Positions 7,046 through 15,232 of a stretch of 64,000 bases of DNA are shown here, piece by piece. The stretch is from positions 1 to 64,000 of the forward strand of contig JAGAOO010000056.1 in the NCBI GenBank assembly GCA_017623675.1, given 5' to 3'. The position numbers and the translations under genes are program-made. The notes under the pieces are model-generated. The model saw only the letters and a program-made list of their open reading frames with translations, did no database searches and was not told the DNA's origin. This DNA comes from Lachnospiraceae bacterium (lineage in GTDB: Bacteria; Bacillota; Clostridia; Lachnospirales; Lachnospiraceae). Each line of letters begins with the position of its first letter. Position 1 is the stretch's first letter.

Positions 7046-8008
7046 ATGATTGAGAAAATTACGTTAATCGGCTTAGGAGCAATGGGATGCTTTTTTGCAC
7101 CCAGATTGTATGAATGCTATGGTGAGAATTTTCGGGTTCTGGCAAATGGAGAACGGAAGAAACGTCTGGAAACAGAAGGTGTCTGGGTCAATGGAATCCG
7201 GTACATATTTCCGGTTATGGATACAGATGTGAAAGACCCGGCGGATTTGATTATCATTGCTACCAAGGATACCGGGTTGGAACAGGCATTGGCTGATATT
7301 AAGAATCAGGTGGGAGAACATACCATAATTATGGCGGTTCTGAATGGAGTGGAATCGGAAGAAAAAGTAGCTGCAGTCTATGGATGGGAGCATGTGATTT
7401 ATTCCCTTATGCGGGTATCCATTGTTATGAAACAGGGACATGCCGATTTTGACCCGGCAAGTGGCAAGGTACATTTTGGTGATAAAGAAGGACAGGGAAC
7501 CGGTGCAGAATTTGTTCCGGGAAGGCGGGTGGCATCCGTTGCGAAGGTATTTCAGAAGGCTCAGATTCCATATGTAATCGAGGAAGATGTCTTATATTCT
7601 ATGTGGTGGAAATTCATGGCGAATATAGGCGAGAATATGACCTGTGCTTTGCTTGGTATACCGTTTGGTGGCTTTCGATACAGCGAGGATGCTAACTGGA
7701 TGCGGCACGAAGGCATGAAAGAAGTGGCTGCCATTGCCAATGCTAGGGGAATCATGATTGGCGAGAAGGAAATGCAGATACAGGATGAAATTGTGATAAA
7801 CATTCCTCCGCATAATAAGCCATCTACCTTACAAGATATTGAGAATAAGCGAAAAACAGAAATCGAAATGTTTGCCGGAACGGTTTGCAGAATGGGACGG
7901 GAACTTGGTATTCCCACCCCGATAAATGACATGTTCTACCATGGTATAAAAGCATTGGAAAACAAGTATTTGAAATATGATGAGTGGACATTGATACAGG
8001 AGGCATAA
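7046..8008 (+). CDS. Ketopantoate reductase family protein (ApbA/PanE-like)
   Basis: The N-terminus GLGAMGCFFAPRL is a Rossmann NADP-binding loop. The middle segment VLNGVESEEKVAAVYGWEHV and the lysine-containing WWKFMANIGENMTCALLG match the ApbA domain order, and a helical C-terminal domain ends TPINDMFYHGIKALE. The family reduces 2-dehydropantoate to pantoate with NADPH. However, many genomes carry paralogues of unknown substrate, and no other pantothenate gene lies nearby, so I name only the family. Length (320 aa) is usual. AGGAAG precedes the ATG. Confidence 0.82.
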   Translation: MIEKITLIGLGAMGCFFAPRLYECYGENFRVLANGERKKRLETEGVWVNGIRYIFPVMDTDVKDPADLIIIATKDTGLEQALADIKNQVGEHTIIMAVLNGVESEEKVAAVYGWEHVIYSLMRVSIVMKQGHADFDPASGKVHFGDKEGQGTGAEFVPGRRVASVAKVFQKAQIPYVIEEDVLYSMWWKFMANIGENMTCALLGIPFGGFRYSEDANWMRHEGMKEVAAIANARGIMIGEKEMQIQDEIVINIPPHNKPSTLQDIENKRKTEIEMFAGTVCRMGRELGIPTPINDMFYHGIKALENKYLKYDEWTLIQEA

Positions 8009-8060
8009 AAACAGTGGCGATACTTGAAGTTTCCTTCGTAGAGGATTATACTTAATGTAG

Positions 8061-8156
8061 TTTGCGAATGTTGTCGAAAAGATGGTAAAAGCAAAGGATA
8101 AGGAAAAGCCGCTGAAGCTCCCCAATTATGCTGGCGGCTATATAGGAGGGAAATAG
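8061..8156 (+). pseudogene. Possible C-terminal gene remnant
   Basis: Between two genes, 31 sense codons read FANVVEKMVKAKDKEKPLKL then PNYAGGYIGGK and stop at 8154-8156, overlapping the ribosome site of the next gene. The composition is protein-like (amphipathic helix, then Gly-rich end), but the frame has a stop just upstream at 8058-8060 and only an internal ATG. It could be the tail of a deleted gene, or chance. Confidence 0.25.
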
Positions 8157-8157
8157 C

Positions 8158-8583
8158 ATGAATATTATAGTTGATTTGATAATGGTTTTACTTTTTTTAT
8201 TTATTTCAGTTGGGTTGTTTGTAGTATCATGTATTGTAAAACACAATATTAAAAAGGGTTGCTCGGTGCAAATAGAAGCTGTAATAGAAGATCATAGTAA
8301 GCACCATAGTTATAGGTCTAATCATGGCTATCATATGAGCGTGTTTGGTTTTAACTACAATGGAATGCATTATTCTGTTTCGGCAAAAAGCAGATGGGGC
8401 GAAAGTAAAATTGGAAGTCAGCAGGTGATTTTCATAGATCCAAATAATCCACAGCATTACTATCGAAAAGAAGATTTATTAATTCCGAGAATTTTATTTT
8501 GGGTTAGTATAGGTATGACTTGCATTTCTATGATTAATGTACTTCGATTTATAATAGGTACACTTCTTAGCTTTTTGGGATAA
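8158..8583 (+). CDS. Two-helix membrane protein, DUF3592-like
   Basis: A hydrophobic segment at residues 5-27 and another at 112-138 flank an 80-residue polar domain with the pattern FNYNGMHYSVS, then IGSQQVIFIDPNNPQHYY. That middle domain resembles DUF3592-type proteins, which carry a small extracytoplasmic beta domain of unknown function. AGGAGGGAAATAGC gives a strong ribosome site for ATG 8158. The gene ends 33 bases before the double-receiver regulator but shows no functional link to it. Function unknown. Confidence 0.6.
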   Translation: MNIIVDLIMVLLFLFISVGLFVVSCIVKHNIKKGCSVQIEAVIEDHSKHHSYRSNHGYHMSVFGFNYNGMHYSVSAKSRWGESKIGSQQVIFIDPNNPQHYYRKEDLLIPRILFWVSIGMTCISMINVLRFIIGTLLSFLG

Positions 8584-8616
8584 ATTGCAATGAAAAGAAA
8601 AGGGGGTACATATTAT

Positions 8617-9360
8617 ATGAATATTCTTATAATCGATGATGATTTGGAGACGCTTGATACCTTAAAGCTTTATCTGACAGGAACCGGCAATGTAACCGCC
8701 GTATGCAATGGCAGACAAGCTTTACAACAGGCACGTATGCAACGATTTGATGTAATTTTACTGGATATTGAAATGCCTGTTATGAACGGATTTCAGACCT
8801 TGGATCAGCTTCGCAATTTGGAAGAATGTATTAATACTCCGGTTATCATGATTACCGGAAAAAGAGATAGATACTCTGTCATGAATTCTATTTCCATGGG
8901 AATTGACGGATATCTTCTAAAACCAATACGCAAGGATGAATTGATTCAGAAGATTACAGAGGTGTATCAAAAGAAACAGCAACACAATAACAAAAAGACA
9001 ATACTGGCAATTGATGATGATATGTCTTATTTAAAGCAATTGAATAGTTTTCTTCAGGAACATTATAATGTTATCATGATTAATTCTACAAAACTGGCAT
9101 TGGATTATTTGGCGAATCATGTGCCGGACCTTATATTATTGGACTATCAGATGCCTCTTTATAATGGAGTGGCACTTCTTAGTATTCTTCGGCAGAATGG
9201 TAATTGTCGGAATATTCCTTTTATTATTTTGTCCGGTACGCTGGATAAGAAGGCACTTTTGGAATTTTATCCTTATGAACCGTTCGCCTATTTAGCAAAA
9301 CCTGTCAATAAGGATGCTCTGCTGGAGAACGTTGAACGTGTATTGAATCAAAATGATTAG
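8617..9360 (+). CDS. Double-receiver response regulator without output domain
   Basis: Two CheY-like receiver domains are joined in tandem in 247 residues. The first has the acidic pocket IIDDD, phosphoacceptor Asp50 in LLDIEMP and Lys102 in LLKPI. The second has AIDDD, Asp176 in LLDYQMP and LAKPVNK. There is no DNA-binding or enzymatic output. GGGGGT ends 11 bases before ATG 8617; the alternative ATG at 8590 has no ribosome site. The hybrid kinase starts 12 bases downstream and has its own receiver and HPt, so this protein probably acts as a phosphate shuttle or sink in the same phosphorelay. Confidence 0.85.
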   Translation: MNILIIDDDLETLDTLKLYLTGTGNVTAVCNGRQALQQARMQRFDVILLDIEMPVMNGFQTLDQLRNLEECINTPVIMITGKRDRYSVMNSISMGIDGYLLKPIRKDELIQKITEVYQKKQQHNNKKTILAIDDDMSYLKQLNSFLQEHYNVIMINSTKLALDYLANHVPDLILLDYQMPLYNGVALLSILRQNGNCRNIPFIILSGTLDKKALLEFYPYEPFAYLAKPVNKDALLENVERVLNQND

Positions 9361-9371
9361 AAAGGCGTTGA

Positions 9372-12275
9372 ATGATGAAGCTGTTTTTTCCATATCTTTT
9401 ATTTACTTGTTTCATTGGTGCCTTGTACTTATCCATCGTGATGTATAAGAAGGAAGGAATCCAATACCATGAAAACCGTCTTTTTTCACTTTTGTGTTTC
9501 TTTAGTGCACTTTGGAGTCTGGGATTCTGGGGAGTGAATATTCAGACGGAACCCAACCATGCTTATTTTTTTCGTGCCATAGGGATGATTGGTGTTTTTG
9601 CATACCTGATATTGGCACAATTGCTTGTATGTCAATTTTCCGGAACCACAAAAAAATTTCGGATTCCGATTATCATTGTTTCGTTATTGGGATTTACTAT
9701 TTGTTTTTTTATTATCCAAAAGGAGCAGGTTACTTATCAATTAACAGAAATAGGTATGACCTATCGGTTTAACCCGGGCTTTTGGAACAATGCTTATCTA
9801 GTTTATTCCATCGCAATTGCAATCAATATGCTGTTCAGCATTATTTACATGTTAATTCGGGCACGTCGGAAACGTGTACGAGTATTGGCAAAGAAGTTTT
9901 TATTTGTAGAGGCTATTGTTATTTTTGGTATGGTGTTTGATACGGTATTTCCTCTACTTGGTAAACCGGCAATTCCAGGCAGTACCATTGGTCAGTTTAT
10001 TGCGTTGATTGCGTTGTATGAGGCAATTTGTTTTGTTAATCGTTCCCGTATTACTATTGATAATATGTCTACATATGTGTATTCATCTCTTGCCACCCCT
10101 GTTCTGGTATATGATTACAACTATCATCTGCAAATATTAAATGATGTGGCTTATGACTTTATTGGTGTGTTGCCGCAAGAAATAGGAAGTGTGGGTATTA
10201 GTTCTCTATTTGATATTCAGGATGATGAGGTTTTTCATTTTAACGGGAAGCAAAAGGATGTGGATGCACAATGCCGTCATAATCATTTGCAATGCAATCT
10301 TTCTATCAGTAAAATTCATGATGATTATGCGGATGTCATTGGATATATTATTACTGTTACAGATTTGTCTGAACGAATAGAAGATGTAAAGAAGTTAGAA
10401 CAGGCAATCAAGGAAGCGAAGAACGCCAATGAAGCAAAAACAACCTTTCTTGCCAATATGTCTCATGAGATTCGAACTCCAATGAATGCAATTATAGGCT
10501 TTTCAGAGCTTGCTCTGAAGAAAAAAATCAGTCCTGAAGTCCGGGAGTATATAGACGGAATTCATCTTGCTTCCCGGAATTTGTTAGCAATTATTAATGA
10601 TATTCTGGATATTACTAAAATTGAATCGGGTAAAATGGAAATTATACCTGATTATTACTATATTGCAGACCTGCTGGATGATGTGTCCCTTATTATTTCA
10701 CAGCAAGCAAAGCAAAAAGGATTGGAATTTGTAATGAAAACAGATGAAAATGTTCCAACCAAGCTGCTGGGAGACAAAGTACGACTTCGGGGCGTATTGA
10801 TTAACATTCTAAACAATGCAGTGAAATATACAAAAGAAGGAACGGTTTCCTTTGAAACAAAAATCTTATCACAAACGGAAGACACTATAAAGCTTGCATT
10901 TATCATTAGTGATACAGGAATTGGGATTCGTCCAAAGGATCAGAAAAAACTATTCCAAAGCTTTGAACGTTTTGATCAACAAATGCATTATGGAGTAGAA
11001 GGTTCCGGTTTGGGACTTGCCATTGCCAAGGGGTATATTACCTTAATGGGTGGTGATATTCAGGTTGAGAGTGTATATGGAAAAGGTTCTGTATTTACTA
11101 TAAGTGTAGATCAAAAGGTAATTGACAGCACACCATTACAGCATCAATTTACCATTGACAAAGTAAAGGAGGATAGCTCTGCAACCTGCCAGTTGTTAAT
11201 TCATGATACAAACGTTCTGTTGGTAGATGATAATCATATTAACCTAATGGTTGCGAAAGGATTGTTAAGTTCCTATGGTTTATCTGTAGATATCGCTTCC
11301 GGTGGAAAAGAAGCTGTCGAGGCATGTGGAAAGAACCATTATGCAATTGTGTTTATGGATCAAATGATGCCGGAAATGGATGGAATTGAGGCCATGCAGA
11401 AAATTCGTGAAATTGATCCCTACTATGCCTTTGGTGGTGAAGGAAAAATCATTGTACTGACAGCAGATGCAATTCGTGGTGCCAGAGAAAAATTAATTGC
11501 AAAGGGATTTGATGAATATCTTGGAAAACCGATGAATTTAAAACAGCTGGAGCGACTTTTAGTGCTCTATATCCCGGAAGAAAAGCTTGAAATGATTATG
11601 CCTGATACAGACAGCATGGAAGAGGAGCAGATGTCTGAGGAAGAGACAGAATCGGAAACCGATTATTTGAAAGCAACGCTGTCTGATGTAGACGTTGACT
11701 TCGGGCTGGAGAACTGTGGTGGAAAAGTCTCAGATTATTTGAGTATATTAAAAATCAATTTCACATATGGAGATAAGAATCTGGAAGAGCTGGAAAGCTT
11801 GTTGAAAGAGAAGGATTATGAGAATTATACGATTAAAGTGCATTCTGTGAAAAGCACTACAAGAGGAATGGGTGCCTTGAAGGTTTCTGAAATAGCCTTA
11901 AAGCAGGAAGAAGCAGGACGTGCAGGAAAAAATGATTATATAGATGTTCATTTTACGGAATTGCAGAAGGAATACAAACAACTGCTTCAGAATCTGGAAC
12001 TGGTGCTTCAACATTTTCGTATGTTGGAGGAACAAGGTACAGAGGTGAAAGGGGAATTGCTTGACAAAGAGATGATTTCCAGTGTGCTGACTAACATAAG
12101 AAATCATGTAAATGCATTTGAATTTGCTCAGGTGTTTGAAATACTGGAAGATGTGAAAGGATATCAATTGCCGGAGGAATATCAAAAGCTGTTTTCCAGA
12201 CTGGAAGGGCTGATGGACAATTTGGCAGTGGATGATATTCAAAAACTGTTGGAAGATGCAATATCTAATAATTAA
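9372..12275 (+). CDS. Hybrid sensor histidine kinase with receiver and HPt domains
   Basis: The 967 residues contain a seven-helix membrane sensor (about 1-225), a PAS-like segment (about 230-340), HisKA with His365 in MSHEIRTP, an ATPase domain (NILNNAVKYT, DTGIGI, GSGLGLAI), a receiver with Asp663 in FMDQMMPEMDG, and an HPt domain with His824 in VHSVKST. The expected phosphate flow is His-Asp-His, then to an Asp on a separate regulator, plausibly the adjacent double receiver. The ligand of the membrane sensor is unknown. Both ATG 9372 and ATG 9375 are possible. A strong terminator follows at once, so the two genes form one unit. Confidence 0.9.
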   Translation: MMKLFFPYLLFTCFIGALYLSIVMYKKEGIQYHENRLFSLLCFFSALWSLGFWGVNIQTEPNHAYFFRAIGMIGVFAYLILAQLLVCQFSGTTKKFRIPIIIVSLLGFTICFFIIQKEQVTYQLTEIGMTYRFNPGFWNNAYLVYSIAIAINMLFSIIYMLIRARRKRVRVLAKKFLFVEAIVIFGMVFDTVFPLLGKPAIPGSTIGQFIALIALYEAICFVNRSRITIDNMSTYVYSSLATPVLVYDYNYHLQILNDVAYDFIGVLPQEIGSVGISSLFDIQDDEVFHFNGKQKDVDAQCRHNHLQCNLSISKIHDDYADVIGYIITVTDLSERIEDVKKLEQAIKEAKNANEAKTTFLANMSHEIRTPMNAIIGFSELALKKKISPEVREYIDGIHLASRNLLAIINDILDITKIESGKMEIIPDYYYIADLLDDVSLIISQQAKQKGLEFVMKTDENVPTKLLGDKVRLRGVLINILNNAVKYTKEGTVSFETKILSQTEDTIKLAFIISDTGIGIRPKDQKKLFQSFERFDQQMHYGVEGSGLGLAIAKGYITLMGGDIQVESVYGKGSVFTISVDQKVIDSTPLQHQFTIDKVKEDSSATCQLLIHDTNVLLVDDNHINLMVAKGLLSSYGLSVDIASGGKEAVEACGKNHYAIVFMDQMMPEMDGIEAMQKIREIDPYYAFGGEGKIIVLTADAIRGAREKLIAKGFDEYLGKPMNLKQLERLLVLYIPEEKLEMIMPDTDSMEEEQMSEEETESETDYLKATLSDVDVDFGLENCGGKVSDYLSILKINFTYGDKNLEELESLLKEKDYENYTIKVHSVKSTTRGMGALKVSEIALKQEEAGRAGKNDYIDVHFTELQKEYKQLLQNLELVLQHFRMLEEQGTEVKGELLDKEMISSVLTNIRNHVNAFEFAQVFEILEDVKGYQLPEEYQKLFSRLEGLMDNLAVDDIQKLLEDAISNN

Positions 12276-12288
12276 AAAATGATAATAG

Positions 12289-12336
12289 AAATAAGTCTTA
12301 CATGGGAAGGAAAGTTCCTATGTAGGACTTATTTTA
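12289..12336 (+). terminator. Intrinsic terminator of the phosphorelay operon
   Basis: AATAAGTCTTACAT pairs with ATGTAGGACTTATT across a short GGAA/TTCC extension and a 5-base loop. TTTATTTT follows. Confidence 0.85.
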
Positions 12337-12337
12337 T

Positions 12338-12396
12338 TTTACATAGATTTGACATTAATACGACATTGATTTTACTTTCATGCATTATCCTATAAC
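12338..12396 (+). promoter_or_regulatory. Four 11-bp-spaced PhoP-type boxes and -10 element
   Basis: TTTACA (12338), TTGACA (12349), ACGACA (12360) and TTTACT (12371) recur at exactly 11-bp steps. A -10-like TATAAC follows at 12391-12396. In Bacillus, PhoP binds TTAACA-like hexamers spaced by about 5 bases in this position upstream of a -10 box. The genes that follow are a PstS-like protein and a Na+/Pi transporter, so phosphate-starvation control fits. Confidence 0.75.
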
Positions 12397-12448
12397 TGCG
12401 TAATCAAATGAACACTGAATTTGATTGCAGAGGATTGGAGGCAATGGT

Positions 12449-13336
12449 ATGAACGCAAAAAGGAAATGGAACGCCTTGCTTATGGTGGTTCTATTGGTTG
12501 GACTTGTGGGTTGTAATAAGAATCAAGCAACGTCTTCTCCTGTAGCAGTGGAGGGATTGAATGATTTAGGAGTGATAGAGGTTGTTTCCCGGGAGGAAGG
12601 CTCCGGTACCAGAAGTACATTTGCTGCATTGGCAGATTTTGAGCAGAAGCAGGAAGGACAGACACAACCGGATTTAACAAGAGAGGATGCACGAATTGTA
12701 AATAATGCGGAGGAAGTGATAGAGGCAGTGAAGGCAAATCCTTCCGCCATCGGCTATGTATCCGGTGGAGCATTGCAGGATGTGGAAGGAGTGAAAAGCT
12801 TAAGTGTGAATGGAATTTCCACAGAGGCACAGGAAGGTGCCTATCCGCTAAGCAGAAATTTTTACCTGGCATACTGCGGAAAACTAAATGATTTAGAGCA
12901 GGATTTTCTGACTTATATACATAGCGAAGGACAGGAAATCGTAGGTGAGGCTTATATTCCCGTAGCGAAGAGTAATACCTTCTTATCAAATCAGGCAGAG
13001 GGAACCATTCGAATTACCGGTTCTACTTCAATCGCACCGCTGATGGAACAGTTGGCACAGGCTTACATGGAAATAAATCCCCATGCTGTAATCGAAGTAA
13101 ATGCAACAGATTCTACAGATGGATTGACACAGGCAATGTCCGGTTCCTGTGATTTTGGTATGTCCTCAAGAGCATTAAAGGATTACGAAATGGAACTGTT
13201 GGATTATGAAATGATTGCAGAAGACAACATTGCAGTAATTGTAAATGAAGAAAATCCCATAGAAGATATCAGCTTGACAGACTTAAGGAGCATTTATGTA
13301 GGTGATATTGAAACATGGCAGGAATTGAATCCATAA
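12449..13336 (+). CDS. PstS-like phosphate-binding lipoprotein with permuted halves
   Basis: A lipoprotein signal peptide ends in the lipobox LVGC, so the 295-residue protein is anchored outside the membrane. Normal PstS runs from the segment GTIRITGSTSIAPLMEQLA to the segment VVSREEGSGTR ... IGYVSGG ... YPLSRNFYL ... YIPV. Here the second half comes first (about residues 45-185), and the canonical N-terminal half (about 190-290) comes last, ending at WQEL just where the normal linker to the second half would begin. One complete domain set is present in circularly permuted order. The ATG at 12449 has TTGGAGG 7 bases upstream. Only 29 bases separate it from the Na+/Pi cotransporter; no pstCAB is near. 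Confidence 0.85.
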   Translation: MNAKRKWNALLMVVLLVGLVGCNKNQATSSPVAVEGLNDLGVIEVVSREEGSGTRSTFAALADFEQKQEGQTQPDLTREDARIVNNAEEVIEAVKANPSAIGYVSGGALQDVEGVKSLSVNGISTEAQEGAYPLSRNFYLAYCGKLNDLEQDFLTYIHSEGQEIVGEAYIPVAKSNTFLSNQAEGTIRITGSTSIAPLMEQLAQAYMEINPHAVIEVNATDSTDGLTQAMSGSCDFGMSSRALKDYEMELLDYEMIAEDNIAVIVNEENPIEDISLTDLRSIYVGDIETWQELNP

Positions 13337-13365
13337 AAAGTAATTGACGAACGAGGAGAAAAGAA

Positions 13366-15087
13366 ATGAAAGAAACGATGCAAATTATATTTGGGCTGGT
13401 TGGTGGTCTGGCAATTTTCATTTTCGGTATGAACATGATGAGTGAGTGTCTGCAGAAGGTTGCCGGAGACAAGATGAAGAAGATATTAGGATTGTTGACT
13501 AAGAATCCGTTGATGGGTGCCATTGCAGGAGCTTTGGTTACAGCAGTATTGCAGAGCAGTAGTGCTACCACTGTCATGGCAATTGGTTTCGTAAGTGCCG
13601 GCTTAATGGGTCTTCCACAGGCAATTTCCATTATTATTGGTGCCAATATCGGTACTACCATTACTGCCCAGATTATCGCATTTAAAATCAGTGATTACAT
13701 TTATCTCTTTATTTTCCTTGGATTTATTGTAGCCTTTGTTGCAAAAAATGAGAAAATAAAATATATCGGACAGACAGTATTTGCATTTGGACTTCTGTTT
13801 TTGGGTATCGAAACTATGGGTGATGTGATGAAACCATTAGCTGCCAGTCCAATATTTACAACTATGATTGGTAAAGTAGCAGATATTCCGATACTTGGTG
13901 TAGCAGTTGGTACACTGATGACCGTTGTGGTTCAGAGTAGCAGTGCCACCATTGCAGTGTTACAGAATTTTGCTTCTCAGGCAGGACCGGATGAAGTTAG
14001 CAGTATTATTGGATTAGCAGGTGCCATTCCGATTTTGTTAGGTGATAATATTGGTACTACAATTACGGCATTACTGGCATGTATCGGACAATCTAAGGAT
14101 GCTAAGCGAACGGCAGTGGCTCATTGTATTTTTAATATTTCCGGCTCGTTGTTGTTTATTTGGTTCGTGAAACCATATGCAAGTCTGATTCAGTGGATTT
14201 CGCCAAAGGGACCGGAGGTAGAGGTGATTTCCAGACAGATAGCAAATGCTCATACCGGATTTAATCTGACCATGACAATCATCTGGATTCCTCTGGTATG
14301 GTTAATGGTAAAAATTGTTATGAAGATTATTCCGGAAAGCAACAAGAAGATGGTTGATACCTCCGGCGTCTTATATTTGGATAATAAATTACTGGCACAG
14401 CCGGCAGCTGCATTGAATCTGGTAGCAAAGGAAATTATTCATTGCAGTGAGATAGTAAGGGAAATGCTTCAAAATACGGCTAAGCTGGCAAAGAAAGAAG
14501 ATAAGGAATTATTGAAAATCATAACAGAACAGGCAGAAAAGGAACAAAAATTAAATGTGAGAATTACAGAATATCTGGCAGAACTGTTTGCCGGTGGTGG
14601 TCTGACGGAGGAGCAGGCAACTCAGACAGCGGGAATCATGTATGTGTTAAGTGATATTGACCGTATGGCTTCCCTGTGTGTAGATGTTATGCATTCGATT
14701 CAGGATAAAATGGAGAAGAAATACAAGTATTCCAAAGAAGCAATGAAGGAACTGGAAAAGAGTCTGTCCTTGATGGAAGGAATGTTTTCTGAGGCAATCA
14801 CCATTATGAGTACCGGTAATACAGAGAATGCAAAGAAGATTATTAAGAAGAAGGATACAGTGCTGGATTTAGATATTAAAATGCGTAAGGCACACATGGA
14901 ACGGGTTGCCAAGGGAAAATGCGCCGGAGATTTGACGGCTCCATTTAACGGAATTTTGCACAGCATTGACCGTATGGGTAACAGTTGTGTGAATATTGCA
15001 GATGCGGCATTGGGCTGTGTAGACTTTAAGTATTTCATCAGTTTGGATGATGTGGCAGCTACAGAAGAAGTAGAGGAAAAGAAATAA
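13366..15087 (+). CDS. Na+/phosphate cotransporter (NptA/PNaS family) with PhoU-like tail
   Basis: Two inverted-topology repeats carry the family motif: VLQSSSATTVMAIGF (about residues 62-76) and VVQSSSATIAVLQNF (about 188-202), together with IGANIGTTITA and LGDNIGTTITALL. The last 220 residues are helical and PhoU-like (VREMLQNTAKLAKKEDKELL, DRMASLCVDV, IDRMGNSCVNIADA). The protein imports inorganic phosphate with Na+, and the PhoU-like tail probably tunes transport. It lies 29 bases behind the permuted PstS-like gene and shares its PhoP-type promoter. Length (573 aa) is usual for the fused form. Confidence 0.92.
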   Translation: MKETMQIIFGLVGGLAIFIFGMNMMSECLQKVAGDKMKKILGLLTKNPLMGAIAGALVTAVLQSSSATTVMAIGFVSAGLMGLPQAISIIIGANIGTTITAQIIAFKISDYIYLFIFLGFIVAFVAKNEKIKYIGQTVFAFGLLFLGIETMGDVMKPLAASPIFTTMIGKVADIPILGVAVGTLMTVVVQSSSATIAVLQNFASQAGPDEVSSIIGLAGAIPILLGDNIGTTITALLACIGQSKDAKRTAVAHCIFNISGSLLFIWFVKPYASLIQWISPKGPEVEVISRQIANAHTGFNLTMTIIWIPLVWLMVKIVMKIIPESNKKMVDTSGVLYLDNKLLAQPAAALNLVAKEIIHCSEIVREMLQNTAKLAKKEDKELLKIITEQAEKEQKLNVRITEYLAELFAGGGLTEEQATQTAGIMYVLSDIDRMASLCVDVMHSIQDKMEKKYKYSKEAMKELEKSLSLMEGMFSEAITIMSTGNTENAKKIIKKKDTVLDLDIKMRKAHMERVAKGKCAGDLTAPFNGILHSIDRMGNSCVNIADAALGCVDFKYFISLDDVAATEEVEEKK

Positions 15088-15178
15088 AAATATGCAATGA
15101 TAATACAAAAGAGGTTTCTCATCAGGAAACATTTATGAAATAAGTTGCATAATATTCCATTGATAAAGGGAGAAAGGG

Positions 15179-15216
15179 ACAGTAAACTAGAGTTAGATAG
15201 TTTACTGTTCTTTTTT
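15179..15216 (+). terminator. Intrinsic terminator of the phosphate operon
   Basis: A perfect 11-bp stem, ACAGTAAACTA (15179-15189) with TAGTTTACTGT (15198-15208), is followed by TCTTTTTT. Confidence 0.92.
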
Positions 15217-15232
15217 GATAGGAGATGATGCA

